Shown here piece after piece: positions 1-6,016 of a stretch of 7,368 nucleotides of DNA. Source of the DNA: an uncultured Bacillota bacterium (GTDB lineage Bacteria; Bacillota_I; Bacilli_A; RF39; UBA660); assembly GCA_947176475.1 (NCBI GenBank), contig CAMWQX010000048.1, positions 1 to 7,368 of the forward strand, in the 5' to 3' direction. The translations under genes and the position numbers were made by a program. The notes below the pieces were generated by a model. It worked only from the letters and a program-made list of their open reading frames with translations. It searched no databases and was not told where the DNA came from. Each line of letters begins with the position of its first letter. Position 1 is the stretch's first letter.

Positions 1-44
1 GTTTAAATTGACAAAAACTATATTAAATAATTTGAATAATAAAA

Positions 45-74
45 ATTACAAAAAAAATAAATGTGATTTATAAT
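45..74 (+). promoter_or_regulatory. Putative sigma-A promoter for the 101-1090 gene
   Basis: A perfect TATAAT -10 box lies at 69-74. An ATTACA sequence at 45-50 (4 of 6 matches to TTGACA) is 18 bases upstream, which would start transcription near 81. A second candidate further up has a perfect TTGACA at 8-13 but only a weak TTGAAT at 32-37. The surrounding 1-73 stretch is almost entirely A and T, so chance matches are likely, and no coding sequence is evident in it. Confidence 0.45.
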
Positions 75-100
75 TATATGATTTATCTGCTGTAAATAGA

Positions 101-1090
101 GTGCCATTAGAGAAAAACTCACCAGAGATACTAAAAATAGATTCATTGGAAAATGAATGGCGTCATGATAATATACAAATTTATATGAAAAGTATGGCTA
201 AGTTACGTGCTAAACAAGCCGTTACCATAGCCACACCTATTCTATTAGGAGCTCTTACCGTGGCATCCTTTGTTAATGGTAAGTATATTAAAACAGAAAC
301 AGTTAAAACGGTATATCATAATACAGTACAAGACTTTGATGAAGAATCAATGTTAGAAAATGAAGATATGTACTACACGAATTTTTTGGTAGATAGAAAC
401 TATGCACGTGCCAATGTCCAAAATGAATCTATAGATACATCTTCCTATGCCTTATTTTACTATGGATCTGGAAGTGATTCCATTCAAGTTAAGTTTGATA
501 TTAATGATGATAATACATGGACATACAATTCTCATACTAATTATTTATATGATAAATCATCAAATCCCCCAACATGGCCGGTATGTGAAATAGATGAACA
601 ACATAAAGAATTAATCAAAGAAGCCACTGAGACATTCATTAGGCAAGCAGATTTAAGCGAAGAGGAGATAGCCTTACTACGTGAACTTGTTTCTAATAAT
701 GAAAATGATATTATTTTTAAAATTAAAAAATGTGAGCAATTAAGCAATGTACCTCTAGAATTAAATGCCTTTCATTGGATTAGATGTGCTCTTTTCGTCA
801 TTGCTGATATAGTCTTAGTAATTCTTTTCATTAAATTCTGGGATGAGTGGAAAGAGGTTAAAAGAGTTGACGTACGTGATTACTACTTAAAAGAAGGAAC
901 TACCACTGTTTTTAGAAACATGTTCACTGCTGCTTTAGAATATCGTAATGCTTTCTTACTTGCTGAAAGCAATCGTATTAATGAAATCAATTCTATTTTG
1001 CTAGCCCATGGTGGAAGCGATGAGATACTTTCTAAATATGAAAAAATCCTAATTAAAAAAAATGAAGATAAATTAGAAATGAAAGACTAG
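101..1090 (+). CDS. Unrecognised membrane protein with two transmembrane segments and a large central loop
   Basis: I do not recognise this family. The 329-residue product has a basic N-terminal region (about 30-39, KSMAKLRAK), a hydrophobic segment at about 41-58, a polar loop of about 165 residues rich in Asp, Asn, Tyr and Ser, a second hydrophobic segment at about 227-246, and a charged C-terminal tail of about 80 residues. Positive charges next to both membrane segments (KSMAKLRAK before the first, KEVKR after the second) put both ends in the cytoplasm and the loop outside. There is no lipobox or catalytic motif I can name. The start is doubtful: GTG at 101 has no Shine-Dalgarno sequence, the frame stays open back to 74 without another usual start codon, and ATG at 185 (residue 29) also lacks one but keeps both membrane segments. 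The gene ends with TAG, and no terminator follows. Confidence 0.75.
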   Translation: MPLEKNSPEILKIDSLENEWRHDNIQIYMKSMAKLRAKQAVTIATPILLGALTVASFVNGKYIKTETVKTVYHNTVQDFDEESMLENEDMYYTNFLVDRNYARANVQNESIDTSSYALFYYGSGSDSIQVKFDINDDNTWTYNSHTNYLYDKSSNPPTWPVCEIDEQHKELIKEATETFIRQADLSEEEIALLRELVSNNENDIIFKIKKCEQLSNVPLELNAFHWIRCALFVIADIVLVILFIKFWDEWKEVKRVDVRDYYLKEGTTTVFRNMFTAALEYRNAFLLAESNRINEINSILLAHGGSDEILSKYEKILIKKNEDKLEMKD

Positions 1091-1095
1091 TATAG

Positions 1096-1124
1096 TTTAA
1101 TTAATTACCTTTTAATGATATAAT
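1096..1124 (+). promoter_or_regulatory. Putative extended -10 promoter for the 1169-1522 gene
   Basis: TATAAT at 1119-1124 is preceded by TG at 1116-1117, giving the extended form TGnTATAAT. The -35 region at 1096-1101 (TTTAAT) is weak, as is usual for extended -10 promoters, and lies 17 bases upstream. The predicted start near 1131 leaves a leader of about 38 bases before the ATG at 1169. Confidence 0.55.
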
Positions 1125-1155
1125 CTATTTATAAATATAAAGAATAGTTTCAATT

Positions 1156-1159
1156 GGAG
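1156..1159 (+). promoter_or_regulatory. Ribosome binding site fixing the start at 1169
   Basis: GGAG lies 9 bases before ATG 1169, a normal distance. An in-frame TTG at 1154 would give five extra residues, but it overlaps this site and has no Shine-Dalgarno sequence of its own, so ATG 1169 is preferred. Confidence 0.7.
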
Positions 1160-1168
1160 TTGTTAAAA

Positions 1169-1522
1169 ATGCGCAAAATGGTAATTTGTTGGATAATCCT
1201 TGTCGTTGGATTAGTTGGAGTATTAACTTATATTGGTCTCACTTACGAAGACTCGATAAGTGAATACAAGAGTTTAGAAGCTGATCTTATAGAGTCTGCT
1301 GATGCCTATATGACTATCAATAATATCAATTTAAGCATAGATGAATCATTGATAATTACTGATGAAAAAATGCGAGAATCCGATTTGATAAAAGACTTGA
1401 ATGTTGCCTCAGATGAATGCACAGGATATGTTAAAGTCAAAAAAAATATTAATAAATCTGACTATAAAGCATATATAAGTTGTAAGGACTATCAAACTGA
1501 AGGATATACTAAACAGAAATAA
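1169..1522 (+). CDS. Small single-pass membrane-anchored protein with a cysteine-pair external domain
   Basis: The product has 117 residues. Residues 1-3 are MRK, and about 4-24 form one strongly hydrophobic segment that acts as a signal anchor; there is no lipobox. The rest is an acidic soluble domain expected outside the cell. It opens with a helix-like stretch (about 33-50, YKSLEADLIESADAYMTI), continues through a polar middle (ITDEKMRESDLIKDL), and ends with a beta-like segment holding Cys84 (ECTGYVKV) and Cys105 (AYISCKDYQTEGY). These two cysteines could form a disulfide. The plan of an N-terminal hydrophobic helix, a helix, then a small C-terminal sheet resembles pilin-like or pseudopilin-like folds, and I recall similar CxGYV...YxCxxYxTxGY patterns in uncultured Bacilli proteins, but there is no prepilin peptidase site and I cannot confirm a family. 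It has its own promoter and no clear terminator before rpsL. Confidence 0.75.
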   Translation: MRKMVICWIILVVGLVGVLTYIGLTYEDSISEYKSLEADLIESADAYMTINNINLSIDESLIITDEKMRESDLIKDLNVASDECTGYVKVKKNINKSDYKAYISCKDYQTEGYTKQK

Positions 1523-1554
1523 TCGTAAATATCGCAGTTTTACTACAAAAAGTA

Positions 1555-1584
1555 TTGACATATATGTTGTCAAAGTGTTATATT
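1555..1584 (+). promoter_or_regulatory. Strong sigma-A promoter of the str operon
   Basis: A perfect TTGACA at 1555-1560 is followed, after 18 bases, by TATATT at 1579-1584 (5 of 6 matches to TATAAT). TG at 1576-1577 adds an extended -10 element. This is the best promoter in the window, as expected for highly expressed translation genes. Transcription should start near 1591, leaving an 89-base leader before rpsL. Confidence 0.85.
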
Positions 1585-1604
1585 ATATTCGCATTTGAAA
1601 TTAT

Positions 1605-1627
1605 GGTTCTGCCTAGGTAGAACCTAG
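1605..1627 (+). promoter_or_regulatory. rpsL leader element with two mutually exclusive hairpins
   Basis: Hairpin A pairs GGTTCT (1605-1610) with AGAACC (1619-1624) around an 8-base loop. Hairpin B pairs CTAGGT (1613-1618) with ACCTAG (1622-1627) around the 3-base loop AGA. They share bases 1622-1624, and hairpin B also uses the loop of A, so only one can form at a time. TTTT follows B at 1628-1631, like a weak terminator. Many ribosomal-protein operons are controlled by one of their own proteins binding the leader, so this may be an autoregulatory or attenuation site. That role is inference; I do not match it to a named leader family. Confidence 0.5.
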
Positions 1628-1644
1628 TTTTAAGGGGAAATTGA

Positions 1645-1662
1645 TACACCAGGATGTGTGTA
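1645..1662 (+). promoter_or_regulatory. Second small hairpin in the rpsL leader
   Basis: TACAC (1645-1649) can pair with GTGTA (1658-1662) around an 8-base loop. It ends five bases before the rpsL Shine-Dalgarno sequence AAAGGA (1668-1673), so it could affect ribosome access, but a five-pair stem alone is weak evidence. Confidence 0.3.
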
Positions 1663-1679
1663 CGTAGAAAGGAAATGTT

Positions 1680-2093
1680 ATGACTACTATTAATCAATTA
1701 GTTAGAAAGAAAAGAGCTAAAAAAGTTTCTAAGAAGAAAAGTCCTGTATTAAATGTTGGATTTAACTCAATGGAAAGAAAAGCTACTAAAACTGATCATC
1801 CACAAATGCGTGGTGTTTGTACTCGTGTTGGTACAAAGACTCCAAAGAAACCAAACTCAGCATTAAGAAAATATGCTCGTGTTAGATTATCAAATGGACG
1901 TGAAGTTGATACTTACATTCCAGGAGAAGGACATAACTTACAAGAACATAGTGTTGTATTAATTCGTGGTGGACGTGTTAAAGACCTAATCGGTGTACGT
2001 TATCATGTAATTCGTGGAGCATTAGATACTCAAGGCGTTAACGAACGTAAGAAGAGTAGAAGTAAATATGGTACTAAGAAACCAAAACAATAA
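1680..2093 (+). CDS. rpsL: 30S ribosomal protein S12
   Basis: S12 sits at the 30S decoding centre and interface, where it monitors codon-anticodon fit. The 137-residue product matches the Firmicute length and has the family landmarks: NQLVRK near the N terminus, RGVCTRVGTKTPKKPNSALRK at 44-64, GHNLQEHSVVLIRGGRVKD at 84-102, and RSKYGTKKPK at the C terminus. Lys56 and Lys101 correspond to E. coli Lys42 and Lys87, the classic streptomycin-resistance sites, and both are wild type here; Asp102 corresponds to Asp88, modified by RimO in some bacteria. The oddity is Ile104 (codon ATC) where nearly all S12 proteins have proline (E. coli Pro90) in KDLPGVRYH. The start has AAAGGA six bases upstream. 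It is the first gene of the operon, 26 bases before rpsG. Confidence 0.98.
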   Translation: MTTINQLVRKKRAKKVSKKKSPVLNVGFNSMERKATKTDHPQMRGVCTRVGTKTPKKPNSALRKYARVRLSNGREVDTYIPGEGHNLQEHSVVLIRGGRVKDLIGVRYHVIRGALDTQGVNERKKSRSKYGTKKPKQ

Positions 2094-2119
2094 AAAATAT
2101 ATAAGGAGGAAAGAAAGAT

Positions 2120-2587
2120 ATGCGTAAAAGACGTGCTGAAAAGCGTGACGTATTACCAGATCCTATATATAAATCAAAAGTTGTTACTAAATTAATTAAT
2201 GCTATCATGAAAGATGGTAAAAAAGGAACAGCTGAAAAGATTTTATATGGATCATTTGATATTATCCGTGAAAAAACTGGAAAAGATCCAATGGAAGTAT
2301 ACGGAAATGCGCTTGAAAATATTAAACCAGCTCTAGAAGTTAAATCACGTCGTGTAGGTGGAGCTAACGTTCAAGTTCCTATTGAAGTTAGTGAAGAAAG
2401 AGCTCAAACTCTAGCCCTACGTTGGTTAGTTAACTATGCTAGAAATGGTCGTGGAAGAACAATGGCTGAAAAGCTAGCAAATGAAATTATGGATGCTGCA
2501 GAGGGTACTGGTGGAGCTGTTAAAAAACGTGAGGATACTCATAGAATGGCAGAAGCAAATAAAGCATTTGCTCATTATAGGTGGTAA
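2120..2587 (+). CDS. rpsG: 30S ribosomal protein S7
   Basis: S7 nucleates assembly of the 30S head by binding the 3' domain of 16S rRNA and lies near the exit-site tRNA. In E. coli it also represses its own operon. The 155-residue product is one shorter than the usual 156, because it begins MRKRR rather than MPRKR. Family signatures are clear: KRDVLPDP at 8-15, ILYGSFDII, LEVKSRRVGGANVQVPIEV at about 72-90, LALRWLVNYAR, and the C-terminal REDTHRMAEANKAFAHYRW. A strong AAGGAGG (2103-2109) lies 10 bases before the ATG. Its last codons contain the fusA ribosome binding site, so translation of the two genes is probably coupled. Confidence 0.98.
   Translation: MRKRRAEKRDVLPDPIYKSKVVTKLINAIMKDGKKGTAEKILYGSFDIIREKTGKDPMEVYGNALENIKPALEVKSRRVGGANVQVPIEVSEERAQTLALRWLVNYARNGRGRTMAEKLANEIMDAAEGTGGAVKKREDTHRMAEANKAFAHYRW
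2579..2584 (+). promoter_or_regulatory. fusA ribosome binding site inside the end of rpsG
   Basis: AGGTGG encodes the final Arg-Trp of S7 and also lies six bases before the fusA ATG. The rpsG stop codon and fusA start are separated by only three bases. Ribosomes finishing S7 would therefore re-initiate easily on fusA. Confidence 0.75.
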
Positions 2588-2590
2588 TTT

Positions 2591-4663
2591 ATGGCAAGAG
2601 ATGTTACAATCGATAAAATAAGAAACATCGGTATCATGGCTCATATTGATGCCGGTAAAACTACAACAACTGAAAGAGTTTTATTCCATACCGGAATTAC
2701 TCATAAAATTGGTGAAACTCACGATGGTGAGTCGCAAATGGACTGGATGGAACAAGAAAAAGAAAGAGGTATCACAATTACTTCAGCAGCAACTACTGCT
2801 CACTGGAAGGGATATCGTCTTAATATTATTGATACTCCAGGTCACGTAGACTTCACAATTGAAGTTCAAAGAAGTTTAAGAGTATTAGATGGTGCCATCG
2901 CCCTTATCGATGCTCAAGCAGGTGTAGAACCTCAAACTGAAAATGTTTGGAGACAAGCAAATGAATATAAGGTTCCAAGAATGATCTGTGCTAATAAGAT
3001 GGATAAAATGGGAGCTGATTTCTATTTCAGTTTAGGAACAATTAAAGAAAGATTAGGAGCTAATGCTGCTGCTATTCAACTTCCTATCGGAGCTGAAAGC
3101 GAATTTAATGGTATTATCGATATCGTTGAAAGAAAAGCTTACCAATATGATGGTAAAGAGGCAGAGGAACCAATCGAAATTGAAATTCCTGCTGATATGA
3201 AAGATAAAGTAGAAGAATATAGAACAATCTTAATTGAAGCTGTTGCAGATAGCGATGAAGAGTTAATGATGACTTACCTTGATGGTGGAGAAATCACAGC
3301 TGAAGCATTAAAGAAAGCTATTAGAACAGCAACGTTATCTACTTCATTCTTCCCAGTATTATGTGCAACTGCACTTGGTAACATGGGTATTAAATTAATG
3401 CTTGATGCTGTTATTGATTATTTACCAGCACCAACTGATATTGAAGCTATTGAATGTACAGATAAAGATGGAAACGATGTTAAACGTCATCCAAGCGATT
3501 CTGAACCATTTACTGCATTAGCATTCAAAATCATGACAGACCCATTCGTTGGAAGATTATCATTCTTCCGTGTTTACTCAGGTAAATTAACAAGCGGATC
3601 ATATGTTTTAAATTCAACTAAGGGTGAAAAAGAAAGAATTGGACGTATCCTACAAATGCATGCAAACAACCGTAAGGAAATTACTGAAGTATTTGCCGGT
3701 GAAATTGCTGCAGCTGTTGGATTAAAAAATACAACTACTGCTGATACACTATGTGATGAAAAACACTTCTGTATCATGAAAGGTATGGAATTCCCAGAAC
3801 CAGTTATCGATATTGCAGTAGAACCTAAGAGTAAAAATGACCAAGATAAGATGGCTTTAGCTATTCAAAAATTAGTTGAAGAAGACCCAACATTAAGAGT
3901 TAAGACTGATTCTGAAACAGGTCAAACAGTATTATCTGGTATGGGTGAATTACACTTAGACATTATCGTTGACCGTATGAAACGTGAATTCAACGTTGAA
4001 TGTAATAAAGGTAGACCTCAAGTTGCTTACCGTGAAACTATTACAGCTACTGCTGAATGTGAAGGTAAGTATATCAAACAATCAGGTGGACGTGGACAAT
4101 ATGGACATGTTTGGGTTAGATTTGAACCAAATCCTGGTAAAGGATATGAATTCGTTGATGGCATCGTTGGTGGTGTTGTTCCTCGTGAATATATCCCAGT
4201 AACTGATAAAGGTTTACAAGAAGCAATGCAAGGTGGTATTCTTGCTGGATATCCAATGGTAGACGTTAAAGCTACATTATTTGATGGATCATACCATGAT
4301 GTAGACTCATCAGAAATGGCCTTCAAGATTGCTGCTTCTATGGCTTTGAAAGAAGCTAAGAATAAATGTAAAGCTGTATTACTAGAACCAATAATGAAAG
4401 TTGTAGTAGACGTACCTGAAGAATATATGGGTAACGTTATGGGAGATTTAACAAGCCGTCGTGGTAAACCACTTGGTCAAGAATCTATCGGAAACTCATT
4501 AAGAATAATGGCTATGGTACCATTATCAGAGATGTTCGGATATGCTACTGACTTAAGAAGTAATACACAAGGTAGAGGTAACTTCCAAATGACAAAAGAT
4601 CATTATGAAGAAGTTCCAAAATCAATCGCTGACGAAATTATTAAGAAAAACAGCGTAAATTAA
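2591..4663 (+). CDS. fusA: Elongation factor G
   Basis: EF-G is the GTPase that drives tRNA-mRNA translocation on the ribosome and, with RRF, ribosome recycling. The 690-residue length is standard. The GTPase domain shows the P-loop AHIDAGKT (17-24), switch I RGITI (59-63), DTPGH (81-85) and NKMD (135-138). Domain II follows at about 305-390, domain III at about 400-475 (LSGMGELHLDI, 448-458), and domain IV at about 480-600 with the tip loops SGGRGQYGHVW (498-508) and GSYHDVDSSEMAF (566-578), where His569 matches the translocation histidine E. coli His583. Domain V (about 605-680) includes TSRRG and EMFGYATDLRS. The G5 region reads CATALGNMG (258-266) rather than the usual GSAFKNKG. The gene is coupled to rpsG and ends with tandem stops TAA TGA. 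Confidence 0.98.
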   Translation: MARDVTIDKIRNIGIMAHIDAGKTTTTERVLFHTGITHKIGETHDGESQMDWMEQEKERGITITSAATTAHWKGYRLNIIDTPGHVDFTIEVQRSLRVLDGAIALIDAQAGVEPQTENVWRQANEYKVPRMICANKMDKMGADFYFSLGTIKERLGANAAAIQLPIGAESEFNGIIDIVERKAYQYDGKEAEEPIEIEIPADMKDKVEEYRTILIEAVADSDEELMMTYLDGGEITAEALKKAIRTATLSTSFFPVLCATALGNMGIKLMLDAVIDYLPAPTDIEAIECTDKDGNDVKRHPSDSEPFTALAFKIMTDPFVGRLSFFRVYSGKLTSGSYVLNSTKGEKERIGRILQMHANNRKEITEVFAGEIAAAVGLKNTTTADTLCDEKHFCIMKGMEFPEPVIDIAVEPKSKNDQDKMALAIQKLVEEDPTLRVKTDSETGQTVLSGMGELHLDIIVDRMKREFNVECNKGRPQVAYRETITATAECEGKYIKQSGGRGQYGHVWVRFEPNPGKGYEFVDGIVGGVVPREYIPVTDKGLQEAMQGGILAGYPMVDVKATLFDGSYHDVDSSEMAFKIAASMALKEAKNKCKAVLLEPIMKVVVDVPEEYMGNVMGDLTSRRGKPLGQESIGNSLRIMAMVPLSEMFGYATDLRSNTQGRGNFQMTKDHYEEVPKSIADEIIKKNSVN

Positions 4664-4672
4664 TGAATAATA

Positions 4673-4689
4673 CTTGATTTAATATCAAG
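4673..4689 (+). repeat. Small inverted repeat between fusA and tuf
   Basis: CTTGAT (4673-4678) and ATCAAG (4684-4689) can form a perfect six-pair hairpin around a five-base loop. No run of T follows, so it is not a convincing terminator. It could be an RNA processing or partial attenuation site, or simply coincide with the tuf promoter, whose -35 box lies in its left arm. Confidence 0.4.
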
Positions 4690-4702
4690 AATTAGATAAA
4701 AT
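4674..4702 (+). promoter_or_regulatory. Putative internal promoter for tuf
   Basis: TTGATT (4674-4679, 4 of 6 matches) and TAAAAT (4697-4702, 5 of 6) are exactly 17 bases apart, putting the start near 4709. A tuf-specific promoter would let EF-Tu, which cells need in large excess over EF-G, be made beyond the level set by the operon promoter. The 80-base fusA-tuf gap, much longer than the other operon gaps, fits this. Confidence 0.6.
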
Positions 4703-4743
4703 AAATTTGTTATAAGAAAAAAATTAATTAGGAGGAAAATATT

Positions 4744-5913
4744 ATGACAAGAGAAAAATTCGATCGTAGTAAACCACACGTTAATATTGGTACTATCGGA
4801 CACGTAGACCATGGTAAGACTACTTTATCAGCTGCAATTTCTAAATTATTCTCAAAAGATAAAATGGAATATGCAGATATCGATAAAGCTCCAGAAGAAA
4901 GAGAACGTGGTATTACTATCAACACTGCTCATATCGAGTATGAAACAGAAACTAGACATTATGCTCACGTTGACTGCCCAGGCCATGCTGACTATGTTAA
5001 AAACATGATCACTGGTGCTGCACAAATGGATGGTGCTATCTTAGTAGTTTCTGCTGCAGATGGTGCAATGCCACAAACAAGAGAACATATCTTACTATCA
5101 AGACAAGTTGGTGTTCCTAAAATCGTTGTTTACATGAATAAATGTGACCAAGTTGATGACCCAGAAATTCTTGAATTAGTAGAAATGGAAATTAGAGAAT
5201 TATTAGGAGAATATGGATTCGATTCAGAATGTCCAGTTATTAAGGGTTCTGCTCTTAAAGCTATCGAAGGTGATGCTGCTGCTGAACAATCTATTAGAGA
5301 TTTAATGGCTGCTGTTGATACTTATATTGACACACCTGAAAGAGACACTGATAAACCATTCTTAATGAGCGTTGAAGACGTATTTACTATCTCAGGACGT
5401 GGAACAGTTGTTACTGGACGTGTTGAACGTGGTAGAGTAAATCTTAACGACGAAGTTGAAATTATCGGTTTAAGAGATACAAGAAAGACAGTAGTTACTG
5501 GTATCGAAATGTTCAGAAAATCATTAGATTATGCTGAATCAGGAGATAACGCTGGTATCTTACTTCGTGGTATCGCTAGAGAAGACGTTGAACGTGGACA
5601 AGTTCTTGCTAAACCAGGTTCAGTTACTCCTCATCATAAATTCAAAGCTGCAGTTTACGTTCTAAGCAAAGAAGAAGGTGGACGTCATACTCCATTCTTC
5701 ACAAACTACAGACCTCAATTCTATTTCAGAACAACTGACGTTACAGGTGTTATCGAATTACCTGCAGGTGTTGAAATGGTTATGCCAGGTGACAATGTAG
5801 ACATTACTGTTGAATTAATTTCTACAGTTGCTATTGAACAAGGAACTAAGTTCTCTATCCGTGAAGGTGGTAGAACAGTTGGTTCTGGTGTAGTTTCTGA
5901 AATTATCGAGTAA
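4744..5913 (+). CDS. tuf: Elongation factor Tu
   Basis: EF-Tu delivers aminoacyl-tRNA to the ribosomal A site as a GTP complex. The 389-residue product is complete but shorter than E. coli EF-Tu (394). Domain 1 shows GHVDHGKT (19-26), RGITI (55-59), DCPGH with catalytic His81 (77-81), NKCD (132-135) and GSAL (168-171). Domain 2 spans about 206-292 (SGRGTVVTGRVERG, 217-230) and domain 3 about 297-389 (GGRHTPFFTNYRPQFYFRTT, 312-331; REGGRTVGSGVV). Almost all the missing length is before switch I: 24 residues separate TTL and the end of APEE, against 28 in E. coli. It also lacks tryptophan, because the EGDAEWE segment reads EGDAAAE. AGGAGG (4730-4735) lies eight bases before the ATG. It ends with tandem TAA stops and a strong terminator, so it closes the operon. 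Confidence 0.98.
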   Translation: MTREKFDRSKPHVNIGTIGHVDHGKTTLSAAISKLFSKDKMEYADIDKAPEERERGITINTAHIEYETETRHYAHVDCPGHADYVKNMITGAAQMDGAILVVSAADGAMPQTREHILLSRQVGVPKIVVYMNKCDQVDDPEILELVEMEIRELLGEYGFDSECPVIKGSALKAIEGDAAAEQSIRDLMAAVDTYIDTPERDTDKPFLMSVEDVFTISGRGTVVTGRVERGRVNLNDEVEIIGLRDTRKTVVTGIEMFRKSLDYAESGDNAGILLRGIAREDVERGQVLAKPGSVTPHHKFKAAVYVLSKEEGGRHTPFFTNYRPQFYFRTTDVTGVIELPAGVEMVMPGDNVDITVELISTVAIEQGTKFSIREGGRTVGSGVVSEIIE

Positions 5914-5925
5914 TAAACTATTACC

Positions 5926-5957
5926 AAAAAACTCACATAACGTGAGTTTTTTTATTT
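5926..5957 (+). terminator. Intrinsic terminator of the str operon
   Basis: AAAAAACTCAC (5926-5936) pairs fully with GTGAGTTTTTT (5942-5952) around the loop ATAAC. The T run at 5947-5953 continues as ATTTT. The 11-pair stem, 13 bases after the tuf stop, is a textbook Rho-independent terminator; its A-rich and T-rich ends could also work in the opposite direction. Confidence 0.93.
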
Positions 5958-5973
5958 TGTAAACATTTGTAAA
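5956..5973 (+). repeat. Direct repeat TTTGTAAA, ten bases apart
   Basis: TTTGTAAA occurs at 5956-5963 and 5966-5973, so the copies are one helical turn apart, with a shorter TTTGTA at 5995-6000. They lie upstream of the 6011 -10 box. They could be tandem half-sites for a regulator, but in such AT-rich DNA they may be chance. Confidence 0.3.
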
Positions 5974-6007
5974 ATGATGTACTTTTTCTTTTAATTTGTA
6001 TTAATTG

Positions 6008-6016
6008 TGATATTAT
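6008..6016 (+). promoter_or_regulatory. Putative extended -10 promoter for the 6037-6681 gene
   Basis: TG at 6008-6009 followed by TATTAT at 6011-6016 forms an extended -10 element; the -35 region near 5988-5993 is poor. Transcription would begin near 6023, giving a leader of about 14 bases that holds GAGG (6025-6028), eight bases before the ATG. Confidence 0.5.

Noticed and set aside
1097..1104. Palindrome TTAATTAA after the 101-1090 gene
   Set aside because: It is a short all-AT palindrome without a T tail or spacing suggesting a terminator or operator.
1154..1168. TTG start giving five extra residues to the 1169-1522 protein
   Set aside because: It would consume the GGAG ribosome binding site that is well placed for ATG 1169, and it has no site of its own.
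1525..1543. Possible terminator after the 1169-1522 gene (GTAAA/TTTAC)
   Set aside because: The stem has only five mostly A-T pairs, a nine-base loop and no T run after it on this strand.
4027..4326. 99-codon open frame on the minus strand inside fusA
   Set aside because: It lies wholly within a well-conserved EF-G gene, has no recognisable protein features, and is best explained as a shadow of fusA codon use.
5721..5936. Minus-strand open frame overlapping the end of tuf
   Set aside because: It is the reverse complement of conserved tuf codons and part of the terminator, with no promoter or protein similarity visible.
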